DNA from: G963662605 sp963667005
Lineage (GTDB): Bacteria; Bacteroidota; Ignavibacteria; Ignavibacteriales; Ignavibacteriaceae
NCBI GenBank assembly: GCA_963667005.1
Contig: OY762937.1
Location: forward strand, 2,232,001-2,296,000
Length of the DNA stretch: 64,000 nt
Direction of reading: 5' to 3'
Shown here: one piece after another, positions 8,767 to 18,964 of the stretch
How positions within the stretch are numbered: the stretch's first letter is position 1
Layout of the letters: each line of letters opens with the position of its first letter
Notes under the pieces: model-generated
What the model was told of the DNA's origin: nothing
Database searches by the model: none
What the model saw: only the letters and a program-made list of their open reading frames with translations
Made by a program: the position numbers and the translations under genes

Positions 8767-11757
8767 TTATTTGACGAACATCATCTTTTTAACACTGTTG
8801 AACTGCTTGCCGGTCGCTAATTCTTTGCCGATAAACCGGTACAGATAAACACCGCTTGATAACCCATAATTACTCATATTTATTGTCTGATCGTAATAAC
8901 CGGTTTCAAGATTGCCGCTGAAAAGAGTTGCTATCTTTTGCCCGGTTAATGAGTAAAGCTCAACAGTTACCTGACTATTTGCGGGTAAAGAATATGAAAT
9001 CTTTGTCGAAGGATTAAATGGATTCGGATAATTTTGCGACAGGCTAAACTCAACCGGTGCAGCTATAGTTGCTTCAACGGTTTTACTGTATTCAAAACTT
9101 CCATCGTTATCAAACATTCTCAAACGATACTGGAAAGTACCCAGTGTAGAATTTTTATCAACAAATGAATAGTTCTTTGGGGAGTTACTATAGTTATTTG
9201 CGCGAACTTCACCAATTGAAAACCAGGTATTCGCTCCTGACTTAGTACGCTCTACAACAAATTTATACGAGTTGATTTCAGTAGCCGTGTTCCAATCAAG
9301 TAAAACGTTTCTGCCCTGGGTTGAACAATTGAACGTGCTCAACTCAACAGGAAGCGGGTGAAGGCTATCACCGGCTGTCCAAGTGGAAAATCCATCAATA
9401 CCACTGAGTGTGAGCGTATTGGCCGTAACGTCGCGGGATCCGACACCGCCATAAACCCATGTAGTGCCGTTGTCAGTTGATTTCCATAATTTGAGGTTAG
9501 CCTCACTGATGCCGTTCAACTCAGCTGTCGTGTCGTCGTATTTGAACACTAACGTCGCATTTAGTCCTGTATTAACTGCCGGAGAAATACTATAGTAGCG
9601 TTTAATTGAAGTGTTGCTGTTTCCACTCAGTGCTGTGCCGGTAGTGCGTGTTACTACAGTTGAACCGGGTGCTGCACCTAAAGCATTGATCGAAACACCT
9701 ATACCACCGAACGTATTGTTTGCGCTTTGGCTTACAGTTCTTGTTGCGCTTATTTTTCCAACCACTCTATTTCCAGAAGCTTCGCTCAAACTAGCCGATG
9801 TTCCAAGCGTAATAGTGTTTGCACCGGTATATAATAGCCCGGCCGTCATTGTAAGTGCTCCATTAACCGTTAGAGCAGAGCCGAGTGTTACGTTTCCGGA
9901 CGCCGTACGATTGATTGTTAAGTTATTTACATTTTGTGAACCCGAAGTAAATGATATTGTGCCAAATGCACCTGTGCCGTTAATAGTAATGCTTGAAGAA
10001 CTATTGCCTTTTATAGTACCTGAACCACTCATAGAACTTGCAACTCCTGCTGCTCCCAGGGTTAAGTCCTTGGCATTCAGATCCAGAACGTCTGTGCTAT
10101 TGATAAAGGTAATTGGGCTGCCTCCGTTTGGTGCTGTTGATGTTAAACTAGTTGCATTCAATTGCAAAGTTGTTCCTGTGCCTCCGGATCTTCCGATAAT
10201 TACATATGGAATCGCAATCGCTCCTGAAGCATGACCAAGTGTTTGTGTGCCATCTTTCAAGAAAAATATAGCACGGCCATTTCCGGTAAATGAAGAAGAA
10301 GTCCCAAAGGAAACATTACCATATGTTTTAATGTCACCTCCTGAAGTAGCCGACAAGGTTAAAGCGCCATTAATTGACATATCTCCCATAACCGTTAAAG
10401 CAGCACTCATTGCAGTTGTATTTAAGGTCAAAGTTGAGCCATTATCAATTGTAAGATTACCTGCACACTGTCTTGCGGTGCTGGCTCCACCATTTCCCAA
10501 ATCTAAAGTCGAGTTGTTCGAGATTTGTACGTTATATGGATAACCGGCTCCTGATGTAGCATTCCATTCAAGATATCTTCCGTATGTGGCAGCATTGTAA
10601 TATTGCAGTGTCGAACCGCTTCCATACGTCGGGGGATTAGTGTTGACATACCCGCCGGAATTTAATCTGAACGTGCCGTTTATTGTCGATGCACTTCCGA
10701 AATTCACACCTCCGGAAGCGTATACATTATTAAATGAAACAGTGCCGGAGACAGTACCAGCTCCTGCAAAAGTAATCGTTCCGTCATTTGCAGTAAAGGT
10801 TCCGCTATTTGTAAATGAACCGCCTGAAGTAATAGTTAAGTTGACTGCCGATGCACTTTTTGAAGTTAAAGTTGCACCGCTTTTTATAGTAACTGAATTA
10901 GCAGTTGCTGTCGCATCAATGGTAACACTATTCTTAATAAGTACATCATAAGCATTGGTCGGCACCGTCGTATTTTCCCATGTGCCTGTGGCGCTCCAGT
11001 CACCATCAGCTTTGGAACCATAATAATTTACCGTGTAGGAGTAATAACTGCCGCTTGTGTCCTTATAGCTTAAGGAAGCAACTTCAATATTTGTTGTTGG
11101 GCTGCTTAAAGTTGTTGAAAAGACAAAGTATTTAACCGTGGTACCCTTAGCCTGTTTAGGAATAGTTACAGTTCCACTTGACCCGGAAAATGTAATGGCG
11201 CTAGAATTCGTCCAATTCGTGCCGCCATCAACACTATAACGTAAATAAACGTTTTCTTCTGAGCTCTTTGAACCGCTCAAATATACGGTGATAGTAACGG
11301 CGTCATTATTTGAGACAGGTTGTGAGGGCGGATTAGAAACCGCATTAATAGTAACCGGATATGCACTGGTCTCCATTACGGAGCCGATGGCACTGGCATA
11401 TCCATTGTTTTTCAAACGATAGGTGTAATATTTTCCACTTGTAACTCCACCGGTCAATGAGTTATCTGTGCCGGCATAGTTTGCATTCCACGTGTATGTA
11501 TTTACAGTGTTTTTTGCAGCAGTAACTCCGTTCCATTTGTTATAGTAACTATCGGCCTCAAACAACCAGGCAGACGGATTATATGTCCCTGTCGCCTGAA
11601 TTGTATAGTAGAAGTATGAAGCACCGTTGACAGTCTGAGTGCTCATCTGATGCATGGCACCCCAGTTGCCATCAATTTGGCCACCGACATACATAGTTTG
11701 TGAATATAGCGTAATGCTGGATATTAATAATAGTAATATAAAGTACCATTTTTTCAT
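8767..11757 (-). CDS. large secreted beta-repeat protein with T9SS type A sorting domain
   Basis: The 996 residues begin with a signal peptide (MKKWYFILLLLISSITLYSQ). Residues about 20-130 form an aromatic-rich domain (GGQIDGNWGAMHQM, AWLFEADSYYNKWNG) of unknown type. Residues about 250-780 are low-complexity, rich in Thr, Ser, Gly, Asn, with repeated short beta-strand units such as GTITFAGAGTVSGTVSFNNV, suggesting a beta-helix or filamentous fold. An immunoglobulin-like region follows, and residues about 905-996 are a T9SS sorting domain (NYPNPFNPSTKISYSL ... VYLYRF ... VKKMMFVK). It is thus exported by the type IX system and probably anchored on the surface, perhaps as an adhesin. A strong Shine-Dalgarno (AGGAGG, 11762-11767) precedes the ATG. 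Confidence 0.85.
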   Translation of the reverse strand: MKKWYFILLLLISSITLYSQTMYVGGQIDGNWGAMHQMSTQTVNGASYFYYTIQATGTYNPSAWLFEADSYYNKWNGVTAAKNTVNTYTWNANYAGTDNSLTGGVTSGKYYTYRLKNNGYASAIGSVMETSAYPVTINAVSNPPSQPVSNNDAVTITVYLSGSKSSEENVYLRYSVDGGTNWTNSSAITFSGSSGTVTIPKQAKGTTVKYFVFSTTLSSPTTNIEVASLSYKDTSGSYYSYTVNYYGSKADGDWSATGTWENTTVPTNAYDVLIKNSVTIDATATANSVTIKSGATLTSKSASAVNLTITSGGSFTNSGTFTANDGTITFAGAGTVSGTVSFNNVYASGGVNFGSASTINGTFRLNSGGYVNTNPPTYGSGSTLQYYNAATYGRYLEWNATSGAGYPYNVQISNNSTLDLGNGGASTARQCAGNLTIDNGSTLTLNTTAMSAALTVMGDMSINGALTLSATSGGDIKTYGNVSFGTSSSFTGNGRAIFFLKDGTQTLGHASGAIAIPYVIIGRSGGTGTTLQLNATSLTSTAPNGGSPITFINSTDVLDLNAKDLTLGAAGVASSMSGSGTIKGNSSSSITINGTGAFGTISFTSGSQNVNNLTINRTASGNVTLGSALTVNGALTMTAGLLYTGANTITLGTSASLSEASGNRVVGKISATRTVSQSANNTFGGIGVSINALGAAPGSTVVTRTTGTALSGNSNTSIKRYYSISPAVNTGLNATLVFKYDDTTAELNGISEANLKLWKSTDNGTTWVYGGVGSRDVTANTLTLSGIDGFSTWTAGDSLHPLPVELSTFNCSTQGRNVLLDWNTATEINSYKFVVERTKSGANTWFSIGEVRANNYSNSPKNYSFVDKNSTLGTFQYRLRMFDNDGSFEYSKTVEATIAAPVEFSLSQNYPNPFNPSTKISYSLPANSQVTVELYSLTGQKIATLFSGNLETGYYDQTINMSNYGLSSGVYLYRFIGKELATGKQFNSVKKMMFVK

Positions 11758-11806
11758 AGTGCCTCCTATAAAAAATTCAAAAAACCTTATAAATGCGGCT
11801 TGGCCA

Positions 11807-11814
11807 CAAATCTA
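11807..11814 (-). promoter_or_regulatory. putative Bacteroidota -7 element for the T9SS cargo gene
   Basis: On the minus strand this reads TAGATTTG, a perfect match to the Bacteroidota -7 consensus TAnnTTTG. It is about 50 bases upstream of the start codon, with the AGGAGG ribosome site between. The position 19 bases further upstream does not show a good TTTG, so the -33 element is weak or absent. Confidence 0.4.
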
Positions 11815-12142
11815 ATCATACTATTCGACGTGATCACTCCCGCGGGATGAATTTGGAGAACGTGAATTGATGACAATATTTCCGCGGTTTTGGGTAACGG
11901 GTATCAGTGCTGCTTCCCGTCAGTGATTTTTACTCGTAAAAACCAACTAGAAAATCCTTCAGAATTAAAGTTAACGAGCTGTAAATTTAAGTTAATTGAT
12001 TTTCCTCGCGTGTTAACTTACTAAAATCCAAAATTAAAAACAACAAGCTCATACCGAAAAGTTTCACTGGAAAACATGAATGAGACGATGGTCAGATCAA
12101 GGGCTTTTCTTACGAAAACGGCTCCAAAAAGCAATATTTATG

Positions 12143-12173
12143 TTTGGGCGGAAACGTAAAATGATTATATTGC
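12143..12173 (+). promoter_or_regulatory. putative promoter of porU (TTTG-N19-TATATTGC)
   Basis: TTTG at 12143-12146, a 19-base spacer and TATATTGC at 12166-12173 fit the Bacteroidota sigma-A pattern TTTG-N19-21-TAnnTTTG. It lies 33 bases upstream of the porU start codon. Confidence 0.55.
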
Positions 12174-12206
12174 AGAATTATTGATGTTTTAATAAAGAGC
12201 TGCATT

Positions 12207-15200
12207 ATGCACACACCGAACCGGCCTATTGTTCAAAAGACTGCAATTGTTTTCATGGCAGTATTGTTCGCTTGCACACAATTAATTGCTCAATCAGGCA
12301 GAGCAAAAACAATAGCTTCCAACTCCGGTTTCATAATTGAAATGACTGCTCCAAATTTCATTAAGAATATTACCAATTCAGGCGCGAATGTTATTGTAGA
12401 TTATCCAGAATATACCCGGACTGATGCGCCTAACTCATTTAAAATCCCATATGATGAACTTATTATTGCAATACCACCTAATACAAAACCCTCGATTAAT
12501 CTTCAAGTACTCGAAAAAAACACAATAAAAAATGCCATTCCAGCTTGCAATCCCGAGGCTGTTCTGGCATCCGATTCGAGCATTCGATTAAATAAAATTC
12601 CGGTTACCTCTGCTTTGAGAAAAATGGCAGGTGGACAAGTAGAAATCATGGGGTATTTCTGGTATCGTGATTTTTACTGTGCCCATGTCCGGGTACGATT
12701 AGCTGATTATTCATATACATCAAACAGTATTGAAGAAATTTCTAAATATAAAATTGTTGTCAATACAGGAAGCATGGTACAAGCTTCTGCACCTATTGTT
12801 ATTCATTCTGATATGGATAGAATGATTTCGCAACTAGTCGTTAACTCTGCCAACGCTGAACAATTTCGCTCCGCAAGGCAGGTAAACATATCTGATACGA
12901 CTGGGAAATGGTTTAGTACTTCAGCGCAATACCTGAAAATCGGCACGTATGAGGATAAAATCTATCGAATTACGAAACAAAGCTTTGACAAAGTCGGTAT
13001 CTCAAGTACAGGAATTGATCCACAAACCTTTAAATTGCTGCAAAATGGCATTGAGCTTCCGATAACGGTATTTACACAGACGCCGGGGACCTTTGGACCG
13101 TCTGATTACATTGAATTTTATGGACATAAGAATTATGAGCCTGTTTCTGATAGAGTTGTGAACCCTGATTCATTACCGTACAACAATTACTTAAATCCTT
13201 ATAGCGATACGGTGTATTATTATCTTTCATGGGGAAGCGGGCAGGGACAAAGAACTAATGTTGCCAATGCTGCTCCGGTTGCAACCAGCGATACAGTAAA
13301 ATACTATACTGATTTTACACATTATGAACCCAATACCGTTTTTCAAGAAATTGAAAATGATGTTACGCTCAGTCAAGACCCGACAATGCTCAACCGGAAA
13401 TCCTGGTTTGCCGAGTTTTTGTTTTCCAGCGGCAATTATGTAGTAACGCTGACCAACCTGCTGCCGGGCAAAACCGCAGGTGTATTTGCGCGAGTATCCA
13501 GCGCAGGTTCAAATATTTCAAAAAATGCTCATACTGTATCTGTTGGTTTAAGAAAAAATCCTCTGGTGTCAAGCGATACGCTTATGAACATTGCCGGCAC
13601 CAAGACATTTGATAAAGGCGGAAGGGCAGTTGTTGGCGGATATATCCCGACTGATTCGCTTACTACAGGCAGTAACAGATTACGCATAAGAAATTATGAA
13701 AATGGTTCCTCAGTGAACTATCTTGTTGTTGACTGGTATGAAGTTGAGTATCCCCGCAGCCTTGCAGTTCAAAATGATTCGCTTCTGTTTGCGATACGGG
13801 ACTCACTTACATTTGATTTGAGAAATATTAAAGTTGCGAATGTAACTTCAGTTGCCGATAGTCTGGTGCTTTATAGAATTGCGCCAACATTTGCGAAATT
13901 GAATGGATTTATCAAGTCCGGTACTAATTTGATTTTTGCCGATTCCATTGGAATGGGGAGTCAATATTGTTTAGTAGCTGCTAAAAGGATAAGTCAACCT
14001 GCTATATTGAAGAACAAGCATTTTGTCGGACTTCGTTCGAATCGCAAAGCGGATTATATCGGCATTACTCATACAACTTTGTTGAACGCTGCGAAAAACT
14101 ACATGGGTTTTATTGCCAACTATTACAAGGTTGATACTGCTCTTATAGAGGTAGAAGATATATTTGATGAATTCGCCTACGGAAATCCTGAACCGGCTGC
14201 GATAAAGGCCTTTCTAAAAACTGCATTGCAAAATTGGCAATCACCAAAGCCTTCCTATGTCTGTCTGCTTGGCACAGGATCGTATGACTATAAAGGCTAC
14301 TGGGCCTCATCTCACAGTTACTCTACAGGCTTGAACCTGGTGCCGACGTTCGGTGAGCCTGTTTCCGATACCTGGTATACGATGTTCGATGAAAATGCTC
14401 CACTGATTCAACAGATGCTTATAGGCAGAATTCCTTCAAAAAATGAAGCTCAACTGACTTACTATTTGCAAAAACATCAGGACTATGTTAATCAACGCTA
14501 TAGTATTTGGAATAAGCGTGCGCTCTTCTTCTCAGGTGGCGATTCAGGCGATTCATTGCAAATTGCCGAAACTAAAAGCGTGAATGATTTTATTATACGA
14601 AATTATACAAAAACTCCAAGGCTGACTCTTGAGGTTGATCATTTTTATAAAACGTATAATCCGCCCTCAAATTTTGGGCCCTATACATCAGCGTATATTC
14701 GTAATTCAATCGAAGAGGGTGGAATTTTCATTTCCTATATTGGTCACAGCGGTACAAGAACCTGGGATAACAGCATCGCTGATCCGAATCAATTGCTCAA
14801 TAATTCAAACAGAGGTTCGCTTGTAACGGATTTTGGTTGTTCTACGGCAAAATTTGCTGAGCCGGATGTTGACTCCTTTGGTGGTTTATTTGTTAACGAT
14901 GGACAGACCATTGCCTATATCGGCAATACTTCACTCGGTTTTTCCAGCACTACACTTATGGTGCCGCAATTCTTTTATGGAAAAATTCTCCAAGACACTA
15001 TATACCGCATATCACTTGCTCATTTTTATGCAAAACAAAAAATGTTTAATGAATTAGGCTCCTCAGGAAGTTATAAAATATTTGCGATGACCAACACATT
15101 ATTAGGCGATCCAATCTTACAATTAGCACTTCCAACAAAACCTAATTTGGCGATTTCATCCTCGGATATAATTATGCTCAATCAAGCACCGACCGATCAG

Positions 15201-17633
15201 GATGATTCAACCGGTGTTAAGGTATACTATAGTAATTTGGGGTTATCTTCAAAGGATAGCGTCACAGTAAAAGTTATACATAGGTTCCCACATAACGGTA
15301 TTGAAACGACGGAAACCAAATCGTTCAGAGTAAAAGTCCCGGATTTTAAGGATTCCCTTGCGTTAAAGCTTATGACAGCAGCGTCAGCTGGACAGCACAC
15401 TGTTTCTGTTCAACTTGATCCTGAAAACACATTAAGCGAAATGTACAAAGACGATAATGAGCAGTCCGTTACCTTTTATGTATCATCACTATCACTCAAG
15501 TTGATAGGTAAAGAATATTTCGATGCCTCGGTACTTCCGTCGGTCTCAGTCCTTAACGCTGCTGCTACCACTGGCAATTCAGTTCCACAGGTGATCGCTC
15601 AATATGATACTTCAAAAACATTTCAGCATCCGGTGCAGATTAGCACTTCAGCAGATACCTTCTTTACAAGGCTGACTTTCAATTCACTGCAAAGCAACAA
15701 ACGGTATTGGGCTAGATTCCGTTCAAGTCAGAATGATACATCGTGGGGAGAGATATTCTCTTTATACAAATCATCGCAAAATTCGTCCATGTATCTTGAA
15801 GACAGTACCAGTTTCAAAGATCTTGAACAAACTGGCTTACTATTCAAAAACGGGATGAGACTGGCGATAGATTCTGTTCACATTCTGATAAAATCGGGTG
15901 GAGGCTATTATACAAAGTATGGCAGCATCAATAATAATGAAAATGATATGCTGCCGAATTCGTTTGGTTGGGGAATGGGTATCGCGGTAATTGATCCGGT
16001 TACTTTGAAAGCAGATACAGCGGCAAATTTTGATTATGGTGCAAACAATGCACTTGTTCCGAAACTTTCGCAATTCATTGATGCGATTCCCACGGGAAAA
16101 ATTGTTGCGATGTGCGTAATTGATGATGGAAGTTTGAGCGGAGCGTATCGGGATACCTTGATAAACGCGATCAAGAAAATCGGCGGTTCAAAAATTGCAT
16201 CAATAAGTTTCAGATCTCCTTACCTGATTTTCGGAAGAAAGGGCGCTGCCCCGGGTACTGTTCCTGAAAAACTTGAAGATCCATACTATCAAGGCCTTCT
16301 GACCTTTGATACATTGCTTACCAAAAATAACAGCTCGGGAAATTTCACCACTCGGGAAATTTCAAAAACAAAAAAATTGCGGGCATTAACGCTTAATGCC
16401 CAAATTCCTTCGGGCGCAGCTGTCAAAGTCCATCCGGTTGTAACAACAAAGAGTGATGACTCTATGGACCTGCCTGAATTAACATTCTCGGGATCGCAAG
16501 CAAATTTAACGGCGATAGCAATTGATACTTTGAAGTCGGTGAAATTTGTTACGGAATTATCCATGGCGCCTGATGGTTCATCTCCGGTAATAAATTCGGA
16601 ATCAATTCAATTTGACGGACTCCCTGAATTAGGCGTCAATTATCAATCTGTGAATCTGACACAGGAATCATTGCCAAGTTCTGATACTTTGGTGTTCGGT
16701 AAACAAGCATATATCAATGTGACAGTTTCCAATGCCGGAGACTACATATCGGACAGCGTGAAAGTCACAATTGTTGAAAAACCATCAAATAGCTTAATCG
16801 ATAGTCGTGTCTTGGCTCCTGTCCCTGCTGAATCGAGATTTACGTATAAGGTGCCTTATACGATATCGTCCGGTGATTCGCAAAGACAACTGGTATTTAC
16901 CGTTGATGCGGATTCCAGAAACACCGAGTATTACGAGGGCAATAATATTTATTCTCTGCCTTTCTCGGTTAAAGCTGATACAATCGGAAAACCGTTTGTA
17001 CATATTTATTCCGACGATAAAAAAATATATGATGGCGATTTTGTTACTTCGACACCACGCATACGTATCGAGCTTACCGATCCGTCCTATGAAACAATTG
17101 ATACGAATTACGTAAAGAATAATGAAACCTTCAAGATATTATTGGACAATGTTCCTGTGGCATATAACGACTCGCGTATCAAATATACCTTCCAGGATAT
17201 CAATCCGAGAATGACTGCAGTATTTACTCCGGAATTGGCAGATGGATCGCATTCATTGAAGGTGACAGCTATTATACCATCTCTCAATGATACTTTGGTA
17301 TTGAAGAGGACTCTTAATGTTAATCAAAATTTGCAGCTTATTAATGCATATAATTATCCGAATCCATTTAATCAAAAGACCAATTTTACTTTTATCCTGT
17401 CTTCAATTCCAGATGAATTATCCATTAGGATATATTCAGTCAGCGGAAGATTACTGAGAGTAATTACGCGGAAAGCAGATGAACTATCTGTCGGATATAA
17501 TAAAAATATTGAATGGGACGGGCGTGACGAAGATGGTGATCTTATTGCGAACGGTGTGTATTTATATAAAATTGTTCTCAAAAAAGAAGGTAAATCCGAG
17601 ACGACAACTAATAAATTAGCAATTGTTAGATGA
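12207..17633 (+). CDS. porU: T9SS C-terminal signal peptidase/sortase PorU (C25 peptidase) with ILEI-like insertion
   Basis: This 1808-residue exported protein has an N-terminal signal sequence (hydrophobic to about residue 29) and a gingipain-type C25 peptidase region (about 620-960). In it the catalytic His is in YIGHSGTRTWD (H847) and the catalytic Cys in TDFGCSTAKFAEPD (C878), with CLLGTGSYDYKGYW and MLIGRIPSKNEAQL as further family motifs. These are features of PorU, which cleaves T9SS sorting domains and attaches cargo to anionic lipopolysaccharide. Beyond it are CARDB-like beta domains, an ILEI/FAM3-like domain (about 1195-1352; FGWGMGIAVIDPVT, IPTGKIVAMCVIDDGS, GSKIASISFRSPYLIFGRKG), more CARDB-like repeats, and a C-terminal FlgD/sorting-like domain (about 1713-1808; YNYPNPFNQKTNF). 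It is longer than classical PorU (about 1100-1200 residues). Confidence 0.85.
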   Translation: MHTPNRPIVQKTAIVFMAVLFACTQLIAQSGRAKTIASNSGFIIEMTAPNFIKNITNSGANVIVDYPEYTRTDAPNSFKIPYDELIIAIPPNTKPSINLQVLEKNTIKNAIPACNPEAVLASDSSIRLNKIPVTSALRKMAGGQVEIMGYFWYRDFYCAHVRVRLADYSYTSNSIEEISKYKIVVNTGSMVQASAPIVIHSDMDRMISQLVVNSANAEQFRSARQVNISDTTGKWFSTSAQYLKIGTYEDKIYRITKQSFDKVGISSTGIDPQTFKLLQNGIELPITVFTQTPGTFGPSDYIEFYGHKNYEPVSDRVVNPDSLPYNNYLNPYSDTVYYYLSWGSGQGQRTNVANAAPVATSDTVKYYTDFTHYEPNTVFQEIENDVTLSQDPTMLNRKSWFAEFLFSSGNYVVTLTNLLPGKTAGVFARVSSAGSNISKNAHTVSVGLRKNPLVSSDTLMNIAGTKTFDKGGRAVVGGYIPTDSLTTGSNRLRIRNYENGSSVNYLVVDWYEVEYPRSLAVQNDSLLFAIRDSLTFDLRNIKVANVTSVADSLVLYRIAPTFAKLNGFIKSGTNLIFADSIGMGSQYCLVAAKRISQPAILKNKHFVGLRSNRKADYIGITHTTLLNAAKNYMGFIANYYKVDTALIEVEDIFDEFAYGNPEPAAIKAFLKTALQNWQSPKPSYVCLLGTGSYDYKGYWASSHSYSTGLNLVPTFGEPVSDTWYTMFDENAPLIQQMLIGRIPSKNEAQLTYYLQKHQDYVNQRYSIWNKRALFFSGGDSGDSLQIAETKSVNDFIIRNYTKTPRLTLEVDHFYKTYNPPSNFGPYTSAYIRNSIEEGGIFISYIGHSGTRTWDNSIADPNQLLNNSNRGSLVTDFGCSTAKFAEPDVDSFGGLFVNDGQTIAYIGNTSLGFSSTTLMVPQFFYGKILQDTIYRISLAHFYAKQKMFNELGSSGSYKIFAMTNTLLGDPILQLALPTKPNLAISSSDIIMLNQAPTDQDDSTGVKVYYSNLGLSSKDSVTVKVIHRFPHNGIETTETKSFRVKVPDFKDSLALKLMTAASAGQHTVSVQLDPENTLSEMYKDDNEQSVTFYVSSLSLKLIGKEYFDASVLPSVSVLNAAATTGNSVPQVIAQYDTSKTFQHPVQISTSADTFFTRLTFNSLQSNKRYWARFRSSQNDTSWGEIFSLYKSSQNSSMYLEDSTSFKDLEQTGLLFKNGMRLAIDSVHILIKSGGGYYTKYGSINNNENDMLPNSFGWGMGIAVIDPVTLKADTAANFDYGANNALVPKLSQFIDAIPTGKIVAMCVIDDGSLSGAYRDTLINAIKKIGGSKIASISFRSPYLIFGRKGAAPGTVPEKLEDPYYQGLLTFDTLLTKNNSSGNFTTREISKTKKLRALTLNAQIPSGAAVKVHPVVTTKSDDSMDLPELTFSGSQANLTAIAIDTLKSVKFVTELSMAPDGSSPVINSESIQFDGLPELGVNYQSVNLTQESLPSSDTLVFGKQAYINVTVSNAGDYISDSVKVTIVEKPSNSLIDSRVLAPVPAESRFTYKVPYTISSGDSQRQLVFTVDADSRNTEYYEGNNIYSLPFSVKADTIGKPFVHIYSDDKKIYDGDFVTSTPRIRIELTDPSYETIDTNYVKNNETFKILLDNVPVAYNDSRIKYTFQDINPRMTAVFTPELADGSHSLKVTAIIPSLNDTLVLKRTLNVNQNLQLINAYNYPNPFNQKTNFTFILSSIPDELSIRIYSVSGRLLRVITRKADELSVGYNKNIEWDGRDEDGDLIANGVYLYKIVLKKEGKSETTTNKLAIVR

Positions 17634-17688
17634 GTCTGATGCGCGGTGACCTGAGTTTAACTATGCCGGATACATTGGAGAATATCTG

Positions 17689-18960
17689 ATGTCTATACCT
17701 TGGATATTCAGAATATTGAAAGAGGAAAAAGCATATACAGCATTTTCCTCGGTTTTATTATTATATACGGCATTTTCATCTTTATCGAATTACAGTTCTT
17801 CGGCATTTGGTATAAAGCTATACTGCGCCGGATTAATTCTGATTTCAGGTCTCTTACTTTTTAAATTTACCCCCGGCATTAAGATTACAACTGACAGAAA
17901 ACTCATTCGCGGTGTTGCGCTCCTCTTATTTTTTACTGCCTATTTTGGTATTTCGATCGTGTATTCTTTAAATCCGTCATTCGGATTATTAAAATGGCTA
18001 AACTTTGTATTGTCATTTTTTCCGATGATTGGCGGGTATTATATTTTGTTGAGTACAATTACCAAAGAGCGCTTCTTGCGGATTTCTATTGTGATAATTG
18101 CTGCGCTGCTTTTGAGTACCATCATACTTATATTTACCCAGCCTTTTAATTATGGGGGTACACACTGGCTTTCACTTACTAACTGGAGTCATGTAGTTTT
18201 CGGCAGAATCATCGGTATGTTATTAATTCTCCTGTTAATATTATACAAGACCGAAATTGTGCAGCTCAAGCATTATCAGGCTGTACTGCTTTTTGTTTTT
18301 CTATTCTATCTTAACCAAAGAACTGGGTACAGGTCTGGTCTTGTCGCGCTCGCATTATCCGTACCGCCTATCGTCTTATATTACTTGCCTGGAAAGCAGT
18401 ATCGTAAGAAAATGCTGATAATTCTTTTGGCTGTTGCTTTCACCATACCTTTCATGTATTTGCATTCAACAACAAACAATGCTCCTCAGAAGCGTGTTGT
18501 GTCATTGATGCATTACTCATACGGAAAAATGTCAGAGGATGAGCCTTTGCAAACACGGTATAAACTCAATAATCTTTGCAGGCAGTTTATCCACAATTAT
18601 CCAATAGCTGGTATTGGTTGGGGGGGCTTCCGCAATCAGTTGTTTGATCCCGATCCGATGATTCTAAAATACCCGCATAATATTTTATTGGAATTTTGGG
18701 TCGAGTTAGGTATACCCGGTCTTCTTATTTTTCTCGGCTTTCTCGGATGGAGTATCAGGCGGCTATGGAAAATCCATCCGCTATTGGCTATCAGCTATTT
18801 ATACCCGTTCACAATTGCTTTATTCAGTAAAGATATTCCGGATCAAACACTTTTTGCAGTTTTCTTTGCCATTCTCATACTTCCGGCAGAGGTAGTCGAA
18901 GACTGGAAACTACGAATATCCGGTAAGCACATTGAATCTAAATCTACGATCGTAGTATAA
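17689..18960 (+). CDS. O-antigen ligase/polymerase family membrane protein
   Basis: The 423 residues contain about ten to twelve hydrophobic segments and a large periplasmic-type loop before the motif YPHNILLEFWVELGIPGLLIF, the signature of the Wzy_C/O-antigen ligase superfamily; NYPIAGIGWGGFRNQ just before it is also typical, as is the NQRTGYRSGLVAL stretch mid-protein. Such proteins join or polymerise lipid-linked glycans in the outer leaflet of the inner membrane. Together with PorU upstream it may build the glycan to which T9SS cargo is attached, but that link is inference. ATG with GGAGAATATCTG upstream; the next gene follows after 4 bases. Confidence 0.8.
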   Translation: MSIPWIFRILKEEKAYTAFSSVLLLYTAFSSLSNYSSSAFGIKLYCAGLILISGLLLFKFTPGIKITTDRKLIRGVALLLFFTAYFGISIVYSLNPSFGLLKWLNFVLSFFPMIGGYYILLSTITKERFLRISIVIIAALLLSTIILIFTQPFNYGGTHWLSLTNWSHVVFGRIIGMLLILLLILYKTEIVQLKHYQAVLLFVFLFYLNQRTGYRSGLVALALSVPPIVLYYLPGKQYRKKMLIILLAVAFTIPFMYLHSTTNNAPQKRVVSLMHYSYGKMSEDEPLQTRYKLNNLCRQFIHNYPIAGIGWGGFRNQLFDPDPMILKYPHNILLEFWVELGIPGLLIFLGFLGWSIRRLWKIHPLLAISYLYPFTIALFSKDIPDQTLFAVFFAILILPAEVVEDWKLRISGKHIESKSTIVV

Positions 18961-18964
18961 CCGT

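Larger units (their letters stand above)
11758..12206. other. 449-base divergent intergenic region
   Basis: The gap between the cargo gene (minus) and porU (plus) holds a probable promoter for each (11807-11814 and 12143-12173). The centre is AT-rich, with two GTTAAC/TTAACT-like motifs around 11965-12025. A 27-codon open frame at 12076-12159 overlaps the plus-strand promoter and is not considered a gene. Nothing else recognisable is seen. Confidence 0.5.

Noticed and set aside
9611..10951. Long plus-strand open frames (207, 98 and 103 codons) opposite the T9SS cargo gene
   Set aside because: They are antisense to a low-complexity beta-repeat coding region; their Val/Pro/Ala-rich sequence is the reverse of the Thr/Ser/Gly/Asn repeats.
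12076..12159. 27-codon open frame upstream of porU
   Set aside because: It overlaps the putative porU promoter and shows no family features; length is within chance.
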